Shown: positions 1 through 5,688 of the stretch, piece by piece | Position numbering within the stretch: position 1 is the first letter of the stretch | Layout of the letters: the number at the start of each line of letters is the position of its first letter | Assembly: GCA_964472165.1 (NCBI GenBank) | Contig: CAYYJE010000117.1 | Location: forward strand, 1 to 9,128 | From: UBA1413 sp964472165 | Lineage (GTDB): Bacteria > Bacteroidota > Bacteroidia > Bacteroidales > Prolixibacteraceae | Length of the DNA: 9,128 nucleotides | Direction of reading: 5' to 3' | The notes under the pieces: model-generated | Databases searched by the model: none | Told to the model about the DNA's origin: nothing | Seen by the model: only the letters and a program-made list of their open reading frames with translations | Translations under genes and position numbers: made by a program

Positions 1-2222
1 GTGGAGGCATAATAGACTCCGGAATAATAGGCGCAGGCATTTTCAGGCAGAACAGTCAGGGTGGTGGAGGGATTGATGACCACAAAATCGGGATCCACGC
101 CGCTGAAGGAGGCTTTCACCAGCTTGGGATTCAACGCCGGATCGGGATCCATGGATCCTTCATACCCTTCCTTCTCGAGAAGCGGATAGGTGGCGATGCC
201 CACCAGAAGTCCTCCGTCAGGAACCAGCGGCACGGGTTCTCCCATGGGTTGCATACCCACGTAGAAGGTGACATGCGTGGCTGCATGTCCGGCCCCCTCG
301 CAGAAACCGGGCTGGATGGTGGCTGTGAAGGTCACCGGATCGCTGTATTGCTGCTCATCGGGGGTGACCGTCACTTGGGAGATGGTGATAACCTTGTTCA
401 CATCAACCACCATCTGACAAGTGCTGGCATTCCCGCATTTATCCCAGGCGGTCCAGGTGACGGTCGTCTTCCCGAAGTTGAGATCCATTCCGCCCAGACT
501 ACTCATTCCGGCACCATCGGTAGCTCCCGAGAGGCTCCAGTTGATCTGGTTGATTCCCTCGCAATTGTCGGTGGCGGTGGCATCAAATTCAGTCCCCGCG
601 ACAGTGTAGGCGCACTCTCCGGTATTTGTCGACCTGATCGCATCGGGCGCACAGGTAATCACCGGAGGCACATCATCCCTGACGGTGATGACCTGGGTGC
701 AGGAGGCCTGATTCATGGCAATATCTTTGGTACTCCAATTGCGGGAAATCGAATTGAAGCAATTGTTTCCGTGGTGGGATTCCTGTTCGACAAATGTGAC
801 CGGACAAGAACCGCTGCAGTTGTCGGTAGCGGTGACAGTAGCCACGGGGGGCACTTCCGTGTAACAGGAGACGGTAATATCCGAAGGACACCCTACCAGA
901 ACCGGAGGTTCATTATCCACCACAGTAACCTGCTGGGTGCATACGGCGGGGATATTCTCCCCGTCGATGGCCTGCCACCACACACCGGTGGTTCCCAGGG
1001 GATAATAACCGGGGGCATCGTTTTCCGCATAAGCAGAACAGTTGTCGGTAACAATCGCTTCTCCCAGAAAAACGCCGGCAGCCCCGCAGATGCCCGGATC
1101 GGTGGATACGGTAATATCGGCCGGACAGATAATGGAAGGGGGATCATCATCGTGTACATAGACATCCACCACACAGGAGGCCTCATTATAAGAATAATCT
1201 GAAACTACAAGTGTGGCCTGATGCGGATAAGGGGTCACATCATCACAGTCATAAAATGGATTTCCCTCGATTAAACGATCGGCAATTCCGCACAAATCAT
1301 AAGAGCCCGCATCAACATCGGCTACCAGAAGCCGGGCCTCCCCGTTTTCATCCAGATAGATGTCTATACTGGCGAAACAGTTGGCAAGGGGTGGCGTATT
1401 GTCCATAACCGTTACCGTAGCGTTACAGGTGGATATCTGGTATTCGTCCCGGACTGACAATATTACCTCCTGGTCACCCACATCATCGCAATTAAAATCG
1501 TAATCACTCAGCATAAGCATGGGTGTCCAGCAATTATCCCACGACCGCAGATCCACATCTTCAGGTTCTATATGTGCCTGACCGGATGCATCGAGTGCTA
1601 CGGTGATATCCTGACAAACCGCCACAGGGGCAAAATCATCCACCACATGGAGCCACGCCATGATGGTCGTGGTGTTGCCATTGACATCGTTCACGTACAC
1701 GGAGACAGCAGGGTATCCTTCATCGGCGCAGGTAAAATAATCACGGCTTGCGGTGATCTCTCCCAATCCGCAATTGTCATGCGTCATGTTCATGTCAAGT
1801 AGCTCTTCGGCATCCCAGATGCGGGCTTCCCCGAATTGATCGAGGGAGAGGGTCACTTCCCTGGCAAATGCAGACGGTCCTAAAGGATCAATGACTGTAA
1901 CATAGGCTGCACACATGTCCCAGTTACCGTCATCATCAAACACCAACAGCGTCACCGCCACCGGAGAATCCACATCGTCGCAGTCCACTGTTGATGGAAT
2001 CACTTGCCAGGAAACAATGGGACCATCGGCATCTGAAGATCCGGCATCCACCTCCCACGGATCAATCGAAACGGAGGAGCCATCCGCGGGGATATACACG
2101 GTAATGTCGTGACAGCGGGCCACCGGATTGCTTTGCGCCCATAATTCAGGGGGATTCAGCAGGAAGGCCATCAAGAGGAGCCCTCCGGCCAGAAAAAGGT
2201 TGAGGTAAATTTTTTTCATCAT
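1..2222 (-). CDS. Giant secreted HYR/Ig-like repeat protein, N-terminal 740 codons (partial)
   Basis: The frame is open from ATG-ATG at 2222/2219 to the window edge without a stop, so the 3' end is missing. Residues 1-30 (MMKK start, hydrophobic core, ELWAQ) are a signal peptide. Residues about 32-111, 112-197, 198-274 and 275-357 are four related repeats of roughly 80 residues (pattern xDITVxLDxxGxAxI...DxxDxC...VTVxD). Residues about 358-436, 437-516 and 517-609 are HYR (hyalin) domains with PPxIxC openings, DNC motifs and TVTWTAxDxxGNxSxC closings. Residues 610-726 form an Ig-like domain and a second begins at about 727. From about 517 onward it is clearly paralogous to the large plus-strand protein at 5689-8991, so the missing part may hold a second Ig-like domain, the GGG module and a T9SS sorting domain (inference). 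The likely role is a cell-surface or released adhesin or structural protein. No enzymatic domain is visible in this part. Confidence 0.88.
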   Translation of the reverse strand, partial: MMKKIYLNLFLAGGLLLMAFLLNPPELWAQSNPVARCHDITVYIPADGSSVSIDPWEVDAGSSDADGPIVSWQVIPSTVDCDDVDSPVAVTLLVFDDDGNWDMCAAYVTVIDPLGPSAFAREVTLSLDQFGEARIWDAEELLDMNMTHDNCGLGEITASRDYFTCADEGYPAVSVYVNDVNGNTTTIMAWLHVVDDFAPVAVCQDITVALDASGQAHIEPEDVDLRSWDNCWTPMLMLSDYDFNCDDVGDQEVILSVRDEYQISTCNATVTVMDNTPPLANCFASIDIYLDENGEARLLVADVDAGSYDLCGIADRLIEGNPFYDCDDVTPYPHQATLVVSDYSYNEASCVVDVYVHDDDPPSIICPADITVSTDPGICGAAGVFLGEAIVTDNCSAYAENDAPGYYPLGTTGVWWQAIDGENIPAVCTQQVTVVDNEPPVLVGCPSDITVSCYTEVPPVATVTATDNCSGSCPVTFVEQESHHGNNCFNSISRNWSTKDIAMNQASCTQVITVRDDVPPVITCAPDAIRSTNTGECAYTVAGTEFDATATDNCEGINQINWSLSGATDGAGMSSLGGMDLNFGKTTVTWTAWDKCGNASTCQMVVDVNKVITISQVTVTPDEQQYSDPVTFTATIQPGFCEGAGHAATHVTFYVGMQPMGEPVPLVPDGGLLVGIATYPLLEKEGYEGSMDPDPALNPKLVKASFSGVDPDFVVINPSTTLTVLPENACAYYSGVYYAS

Positions 2223-2367
2223 TTGTTTAATTACTGATTGTAGTTCGTTGGAAAAATCTGCAAACTCAGCAGCGGATAAAAGACGAGATTTTCTGCTGGC
2301 AAACCATCTGGCCGTCAGGCAGGATGTGCCAATGGAACTCCGCATGGCAGAGCCGACGGGAATAATG

Positions 2368-2401
2368 CTCACCGGAAGTCAGGAGGGAGTTTCCCGGTGA
2401 G
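2368..2401. other. 8-bp stem hairpin upstream of the giant secreted gene
   Basis: CTCACCGG at 2368-2375 is exactly complementary to CCGGTGAG at 2394-2401. Two more A-T pairs (AA/TT) can form if one C is bulged, giving a loop of about 14-18 nt. It lies about 146 bp upstream of the minus-strand start, so it could be a leader structure, a regulator site or chance. No U-run follows on either strand, so it is not a typical intrinsic terminator. Confidence 0.35.
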
Positions 2402-2600
2402 GTTTGGACAGGCATTTTTCCGTGGAGGGAACGGAACTTTATCAGATGTGGCTTTCTCTACCGTATGCCATTTTCGCGATGGCTGCTAAAAACTTCGTTT
2501 AGAGGAAGTTTAAGGACAATGGAATTGTATCACAGTTCAATATACGGAAAAATTTCGGCTTACGCAATATAAATCTACTTTTTCTAAGCCCCATTGCTGA

Positions 2601-2705
2601 GCAGCGTAGCTGCGATACTAATGTAGCAGCTTAGCTGCGACATTATGGTAGCACTGCGACACGACCACCTCCCTCCCATAGCCCCATCGGGGCGTCACTA
2701 TGGTA
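2601..2705. repeat. Left block of 25-nt hairpin-plus-linker units
   Basis: Two units are in exact 25-nt phase: 2601-2613 GCAGC-GTA-GCTGC plus linker 2614-2625, and 2626-2638 GCAGC-TTA-GCTGC plus linker GACATTATGGTA (2639-2650). A shortened unit GCACTGC follows at 2651-2657. A further full unit is GCCCC-ATC-GGGGC at 2681-2693 with linker GTCACTATGGTA (2694-2705). Each full unit is a 5-bp stem, a 3-nt loop and a 12-nt linker. The same unit type recurs on the far side of the MNT/HEPN operon. Confidence 0.8.
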
Positions 2706-2706
2706 G
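2685..2706 (+). repeat. Left copy of exact 22-nt direct repeat bracketing the MNT/HEPN operon
   Basis: The 22 bases 2685-2706, starting CATCGGGGCGTCAC and ending TATGGTAG, recur without mismatch at 3587-3608. The 880 bp between the copies contain the whole two-gene operon and its promoter. The repeat is part of the larger hairpin-linker unit family. Confidence 0.85.
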
Positions 2707-2727
2707 GTCAAGAAAATACCATGATGA

Positions 2728-2758
2728 ATTGCCCTTTGATGCAATTTTCTTATCTTTG
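2728..2758 (+). promoter_or_regulatory. Bacteroidota-type promoter of the MNT/HEPN operon
   Basis: A -33 element ATTG (2728-2731) is followed by a 19-nt spacer and an exact -7 element TATCTTTG (2751-2758), matching the known Bacteroidota consensus TTTG-N19-21-TAnnTTTG with one difference in the -33 box. Transcription would start at about 2763-2766, essentially at the ATG at 2763. The mRNA may therefore be leaderless, and upstream in-frame ATGs (2700, 2721, 2724, 2739) are unlikely starts. Confidence 0.75.
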
Positions 2759-2762
2759 GCTT

Positions 2763-3065
2763 ATGCGCCTGACAAAAAAAGAAATAGAAGCGATTAAAGA
2801 AACTGCTGCACTCGTTTTTGGGGACATGGTGGAGGTACGGATTTTTGGTTCCAGAACTGATGACCACAAAAAAGGTGGAGATATTGACTTGCTCATTTCA
2901 GGTGTGAAAGATGACGATTTAAATGTGGGGGCAAAAATCAAATTTTTGGTTTTACTCAAACAAATCATCGGGGATCAAAAGATTGATGTGCTACTCGACA
3001 GGCCTTCCCTGAAGTCCAGATCATTATTTTATAAATCAGTTGAACAATCTTCTATCAGGCTATGA
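2763..3065 (+). CDS. MNT-type nucleotidyltransferase, probable antitoxin of a MNT/HEPN pair
   Basis: This is a 100-residue minimal nucleotidyltransferase of the DNA polymerase beta superfamily. The signature is G29-S30, nine residues, then D40-I-D42, with a third candidate metal-binding Asp at D75 (KIDVLL). In characterised MntA-HepT systems the MNT protein neutralises the HEPN RNase by transferring AMP to a Tyr next to its active site. The same role is inferred here because the downstream gene encodes a HEPN protein with that Tyr. The start at 2763 is chosen from the promoter just upstream; the longer 121-residue frame from 2700 begins inside the hairpin repeat. The stop overlaps the next start as ATGA (3062-3065), which indicates translational coupling. 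Base composition is visibly AT-richer than the flanking secreted-protein genes, consistent with transfer. Confidence 0.85.
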   Translation: MRLTKKEIEAIKETAALVFGDMVEVRIFGSRTDDHKKGGDIDLLISGVKDDDLNVGAKIKFLVLLKQIIGDQKIDVLLDRPSLKSRSLFYKSVEQSSIRL

Positions 3066-3571
3066 ATCCGGAAGATAAATTAACAGAACTTCATGATGCA
3101 CTGATCCTGTGTGAAATTCACTTTCAAAGGATGAGTTATGCATTTGGAAAGCTTAAGAATTTTTTCCCTTTAACTCCGGATGGTTTTAGACAGCTTACTT
3201 TTGATGATCTGAGTTATTCCGATCAGCTGATTTTTCGATTTTCCAAACTTCAGGACAGTATGGGTACAAAATTATTTCCTTCAATACTTGAAAGCCTGGG
3301 TGAGGATATTCGAGGCATTCCATTTATCGATCTTCTGAATAATATGGAAAAATTAAACCTCCTTGATGATCAACAAGAATGGTTTACCCTTCGTGAAACC
3401 AGGAATATCGTAACCCACGAATATCCATTTAACAATCAGGATATTATGGAAGGGTTGAATATCCTTTCAAATCAGGTTCTTGTTTTGAACCGCATTTATA
3501 TCAAATTGAAAGATTACATTTTCTCAAGATTTCAGATTCAACCTTCAAATACCGGGAATTTTCCCGAATAG
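3062..3571 (+). CDS. HEPN-domain protein, probable HepT-like RNase toxin
   Basis: This 169-residue, mostly helical protein has no signal peptide. The HEPN catalytic motif is R114-NIVT-H119-E-Y121, an exact RX4HXY. Arg and His are the RNase residues of the family, and in HepT the Tyr is the target of AMP addition by the MNT partner. The gene overlaps the MNT gene by four bases, so the pair is probably co-translated. It is longer than many HepT proteins (about 130-145 residues), with extra sequence around residues 60-100 and a polar tail after about 150. Some annotated relatives are called nucleotidyltransferase substrate-binding proteins. RNase activity is inferred from the motif; a non-toxic partner of the nucleotidyltransferase is the alternative. 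Confidence 0.85.
   Translation: MNPEDKLTELHDALILCEIHFQRMSYAFGKLKNFFPLTPDGFRQLTFDDLSYSDQLIFRFSKLQDSMGTKLFPSILESLGEDIRGIPFIDLLNNMEKLNLLDDQQEWFTLRETRNIVTHEYPFNNQDIMEGLNILSNQVLVLNRIYIKLKDYIFSRFQIQPSNTGNFPE
3553..3566 (+). other. Short hairpin at the end of the HEPN gene
   Basis: CGGGAA (3553-3558) and TTCCCG (3561-3566) form a perfect 6-bp inverted repeat with a 2-nt centre, just before the stop codon at 3569-3571. No T-run follows, so it is a weak terminator candidate at best and may be coincidental. Confidence 0.3.
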
Positions 3572-3585
3572 AAAATCTTCAGTTA

Positions 3586-3688
3586 GCATCGGGGCGTCAC
3601 TATGGTAGCCAGGTAGCAACGTAGTTGCGACATTATGGTAGCTGCGTAGCAGCGTCACTATGGTAGGTCGGGTTGGTAACCCCGATGC
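3586..3688. repeat. Right block of 25-nt hairpin-plus-linker units, closed by a 9-bp inverted repeat
   Basis: The block contains a half unit CATCGGGGC plus linker GTCACTATGGTA (3587-3607), then GCAAC-GTA-GTTGC (3616-3628) with linker GACATTATGGTA, then exactly 25 nt later GCTGC-GTA-GCAGC (3641-3653) with linker GTCACTATGGTA. It ends with GGGTT-GGT-AACCC (3670-3682). GCATCGGGG at 3586-3594 is exactly complementary to CCCCGATGC at 3680-3688, so the whole 103-bp block could fold as a branched structure. It lies between the 3' ends of the convergent HEPN and RIC genes, where it could also act as a bidirectional transcription barrier (inference). Confidence 0.8.
3587..3608 (+). repeat. Right copy of exact 22-nt direct repeat
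   Basis: Identical to 2685-2706. A third partial copy sharing GCGTCACTATGGTAGGTC with the left copy lies at 3652-3669. The position just after the HEPN stop codon makes the operon plus one repeat copy look like a discrete cassette. Confidence 0.85.
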
Positions 3689-3704
3689 GGATTGAACCTC
3701 TTTT

Positions 3705-4397
3705 TCATGCCTTCAGCAGGGCCGGAAAAAGAATGTTGTTCTCGAGATGGACATGCAGATGGAGATCATCCTCAAAGGCCCTGAGCCGCTCAAAGGCCAC
3801 CCGGTACGTGTTGCACCCATCGGCCGGCACCCGGTATCCCCCGGTGATCCGGTGGATGGCGTCCATCGTTCCTCCGGCAAAATCATGCTCCCCCAACATC
3901 CTGCGGATCTCCGACTGCACAATCTCCCGGTCTTCCGGACTACCATCAGAAAGCAACCGCTTGGCTGCCGGAAACAACACCTCCTCTTCCTTCGCCAGAT
4001 GCTGTGTCAGTTCGGCCGCCACTTCCCCGAACATCCGAACGACATCCACCAGTTCGGGATGATTTTCCCCATGCACATCAGCGATCTTTTGGGTGTAGAA
4101 TTGCAGCTCCGGAAGGTTCTGCTTTACAAACCGGTGATGCGTCTGTACGATGTAGTCGGCCAAAAAGCCCGGATTCCACTCTTTGAAATTCTGGTTGTAC
4201 CCCACCGGGGTCTCCATCACCGAGGTCAGCTCGCCGACCAGGTTACGCAGGTCAGTCCCGGCTTCCTTACATGATTCGGCAAGGCTCTTCTTCCCCCCGC
4301 AGCAAAAATCGATTCCAACCTTCGTAAACAAACCCGCTGTCCGGATATCTTCCGCCACAATAGCCCCCACCGGGGTATTCCCTGTAATTTCCATCAT
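3705..4397 (-). CDS. ric: Di-iron iron-sulfur cluster repair protein (RIC/ScdA/YtfE family)
   Basis: This 230-residue cytoplasmic protein has the full RIC architecture and a normal length. Residues about 5-60 are the ScdA_N (DUF542) domain with the GIDFCCGG motif (C32, C33). Residues about 80-228 are a hemerythrin-like four-helix domain. Candidate di-iron ligands, matched by spacing to E. coli YtfE, are H87 or H88, H133, E137, H171, H215 and E219. The family repairs Fe-S clusters damaged by nitric oxide or oxidants and probably acts as an iron donor or NO-handling protein. Two in-frame ATGs open the gene (4397 and 4394). It is transcribed alone from the promoter at 4425-4456, with a leader of roughly 20 nt. 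Nothing is truncated, and its neighbours are unrelated in function. Confidence 0.95.
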   Translation of the reverse strand: MMEITGNTPVGAIVAEDIRTAGLFTKVGIDFCCGGKKSLAESCKEAGTDLRNLVGELTSVMETPVGYNQNFKEWNPGFLADYIVQTHHRFVKQNLPELQFYTQKIADVHGENHPELVDVVRMFGEVAAELTQHLAKEEEVLFPAAKRLLSDGSPEDREIVQSEIRRMLGEHDFAGGTMDAIHRITGGYRVPADGCNTYRVAFERLRAFEDDLHLHVHLENNILFPALLKA

Positions 4398-4424
4398 TTA
4401 TGCTTTTTTATTTTTATATAATGA

Positions 4425-4456
4425 CAAAGATATCTTTTTATATTTAATTACACAAT
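4425..4456 (-). promoter_or_regulatory. Bacteroidota-type promoter of the RIC gene with overlapping palindrome
   Basis: On the minus strand, ATTG (4456-4453) is followed by a 20-nt spacer and an exact -7 element TATCTTTG (4432-4425). A perfect 12-bp palindrome AAAGATATCTTT (4426-4437) overlaps the -7 box. It could be an operator for an NO- or redox-responsive repressor, but half of it is simply the -7 motif, so this is only a possibility. Confidence 0.75.
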
Positions 4457-4487
4457 ATCCAATAATTTTACTTTTTTTGTGATCCAG

Positions 4488-4626
4488 GGTTCCAAGGTTC
4501 CANNNNNNNNNNNNNNNNNNNNNNNNNNNNNNNNNNNNNNNNNNNNNNNNNNNNNNNNNNNNNNNNNNNNNNNNNNNNNNNNNNNNNNNNNNNNNNNNNN
4601 NNGGTTCCAAGGTTCCAAAGTTCCAT
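4488..4626. repeat. GGTTCCAA octamer tract spanning the assembly gap
   Basis: GGTTCCAA occurs at 4488-4495, followed by GGTTCCA to the gap edge at 4502. After the gap, GGTTCCAA appears at 4603-4610 and 4611-4618, followed by a degenerate copy AGTTCCAT (4619-4626). The same unit on both sides suggests that a longer tandem tract caused the break in assembly. Confidence 0.8.
4503..4602. other. Scaffold gap (100 Ns)
   Basis: Exactly 100 unknown bases. A round 100 is a common placeholder, so the real length is unknown and the two sides are joined only by scaffolding evidence. Confidence 0.98.
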
Positions 4627-4671
4627 GTTTCAGGTGAAGTCCGGATTCACAATACGATCCTTTATTCTGTT

Positions 4672-4738
4672 GCTCCCTCGCAAAGTCGCAAAGTCGCAAA
4701 GTCGCTCTCCCGCTCCCTCGCTCCCTCGCTCCCTCGTC
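4672..4738. repeat. Tandem octamers GCAAAGTC and GCTCCCTC
   Basis: Eight consecutive octamers stay in phase from 4672 to 4735: GCTCCCTC, three GCAAAGTC, GCTCTCCC, then three GCTCCCTC, followed by a partial unit. Two unrelated octamer types alternating in the same phase suggests expansion by slippage plus conversion or insertion. Related octamers occur in inverse orientation at 9062-9088. Confidence 0.85.
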
Positions 4739-5051
4739 CTTTACCCGGGACCGGTGACAGAACAAAATGATTTTTTTTCACACACGGCTGAACCTATCGA
4801 TTATTGTCATAAATTGAATTGCTGTAAACCAACAACTGACAAACTGCCCACAGGATTGGAAACGGTGGGAACTCTCCCTGCACACCATTCCTGAACGCTG
4901 AAACCCCCTGGTGGGTTGAGTAACCATTAAGGTGAAATATTCGGAATTCTGAACGCTGTCTCTATCGAAAACCGGATCGCTTCTCCTGCTAACCGGATTA
5001 TGAAACCAAAATTTTACCTCAAAACAGATTCTTTTCAAAAACATTCACACC

Positions 5052-5678
5052 ATGCAAAAACGACTTTTACTTCTTTGTCTGATGTTGCTCTTTTCATCGG
5101 TTTCCTTCGGACAGATGAACAGGGTAAAGGAGGTTACCGACACCGCCGAAAGGGGAGCTCAGGCCTACCTCGAAAAAATTCCCCCGGGGCATGAATCCAG
5201 TTACGGATTCAACAGCCGGGAAGAGTTTGCCAGGGTTGAGATGGGCAAACCCTACCAGATCATTATCCTGAAAAAAGAGTTGTTCGAAGACCCTGAAATG
5301 TCCGGGGATGATTACCTGCAGCCACTTGATGAGTGGCGGGTTCCGCTGATGGTGGACCGGGAAAACAGGGCTTTTCTGACCGTTGCCCGGGTAAAAGGGC
5401 AATTGAAGACCGTAGGTCTGGGCGCTGCTGGCCTCGCCGGCGAACTGGGCGAATTTGAAAAGCAGCATCCCTCCCGGCAATCGCACGGGAAAATTTTGCG
5501 TGTTCATAAAATGACGTGTGACTTTGTACTTCTCCCCGATGAGGCCAATCCTGCCTCGTATACCCTCTTTCCGCTCCAATCGGCGAAGAACTCCTTTCGT
5601 GACAACGGGGAATCTGCTGCGTCGTTCAAACTGAACCAGGGACTGCAACTCATCAGGAAATATGCAAAAAACAACTAA
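5052..5678 (+). CDS. Small exported protein of unknown function, upstream partner of the papain-like secreted protein
   Basis: The 208-residue product starts with a clear signal peptide (MQKRLLLLCLMLLFSSVSFG, predicted cut before Gln21). I do not recognise a named family. Visible features are YGFNSREEFARVEMGKPYQI (residues about 51-70), a patch around 92-117 (DEWRVPLMVDRENRAFLTVARVKG) and an alanine/glycine-rich helix LGAAGLAGELGEFEKQ (about 123-138). This looks like a small compact alpha/beta domain. The mature part has one cysteine (C156), so no internal disulfide is possible. The stop is 10 bases before the start of the secreted cysteine peptidase gene, which indicates an operon. An exported inhibitor, chaperone or pro-domain-like partner of the peptidase is a reasonable guess from position only. 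There is no T9SS sorting domain or lipobox, so it is probably periplasmic. Confidence 0.85.
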   Translation: MQKRLLLLCLMLLFSSVSFGQMNRVKEVTDTAERGAQAYLEKIPPGHESSYGFNSREEFARVEMGKPYQIIILKKELFEDPEMSGDDYLQPLDEWRVPLMVDRENRAFLTVARVKGQLKTVGLGAAGLAGELGEFEKQHPSRQSHGKILRVHKMTCDFVLLPDEANPASYTLFPLQSAKNSFRDNGESAASFKLNQGLQLIRKYAKNN

Positions 5679-5688
5679 ACCTATCGCC

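Larger units (their letters stand above)
2223..2762. other. 540-bp non-coding region between divergent genes
   Basis: I see no credible gene here. Short open frames overlap repeats or the promoter. From left to right it holds the upstream region of the minus-strand secreted gene, a hairpin at 2368-2401, about 200 bases with no recognisable element, an array of 25-nt hairpin units (2601-2705), and the promoter of the MNT/HEPN operon (2728-2758). No convincing promoter was found for the minus-strand gene. Confidence 0.7.
4398..5051. other. Intergenic region with promoter, assembly gap and octamer repeats
   Basis: I find no gene here. Open frames that cross it run through Ns or repeats. It holds the RIC promoter (4425-4456), a GGTTCCAA octamer tract interrupted by the N gap, a tract of two other octamers (4672-4738), and about 310 bases of ordinary sequence before the exported-protein operon. 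In the last part a 10-nt direct repeat CTGAACGCTG occurs at 4891-4900 and 4949-4958. No clear -33/-7 promoter was recognised for the operon at 5052. Confidence 0.7.

Noticed and set aside
249..1202. Long plus-strand open frame (317 codons)
   Set aside because: It lies opposite the minus-strand HYR protein, whose frame has a clear signal peptide and domain repeats. The plus-strand translation has no recognisable domain.
2240..2290. Possible minus-strand -7 box TGAGTTTG ahead of the giant secreted gene
   Set aside because: It has one mismatch in the key TA, and no TTG element was found at the right distance.
2601..2705. CRISPR array
   Set aside because: The units are only 25 nt with palindromic variable parts and 12-nt linkers. 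There are no long unique spacers and no cas genes.
2700..2762. N-terminal extension of the MNT protein from the ATG at 2700
   Set aside because: This ATG is part of the hairpin-linker repeat (TATGGTA), and the promoter's -7 box lies at 2751-2758, so the extension would not be transcribed.
2685..3608. Insertion sequence or transposon
   Set aside because: There is no transposase or recombinase between the repeats; only the MNT and HEPN genes are present.
4448..4765. Minus-strand open frame across the N gap
   Set aside because: It is formed from octamer repeats and unknown bases, so there is no support for a protein.
4914..4943. Possible promoter TTG-N19-TATTCGGA ahead of the exported-protein operon
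   Set aside because: Only the TA of the -7 box fits TAnnTTTG; the four bases after the spacer pair (CGGA) do not match, so spacing alone is not enough.
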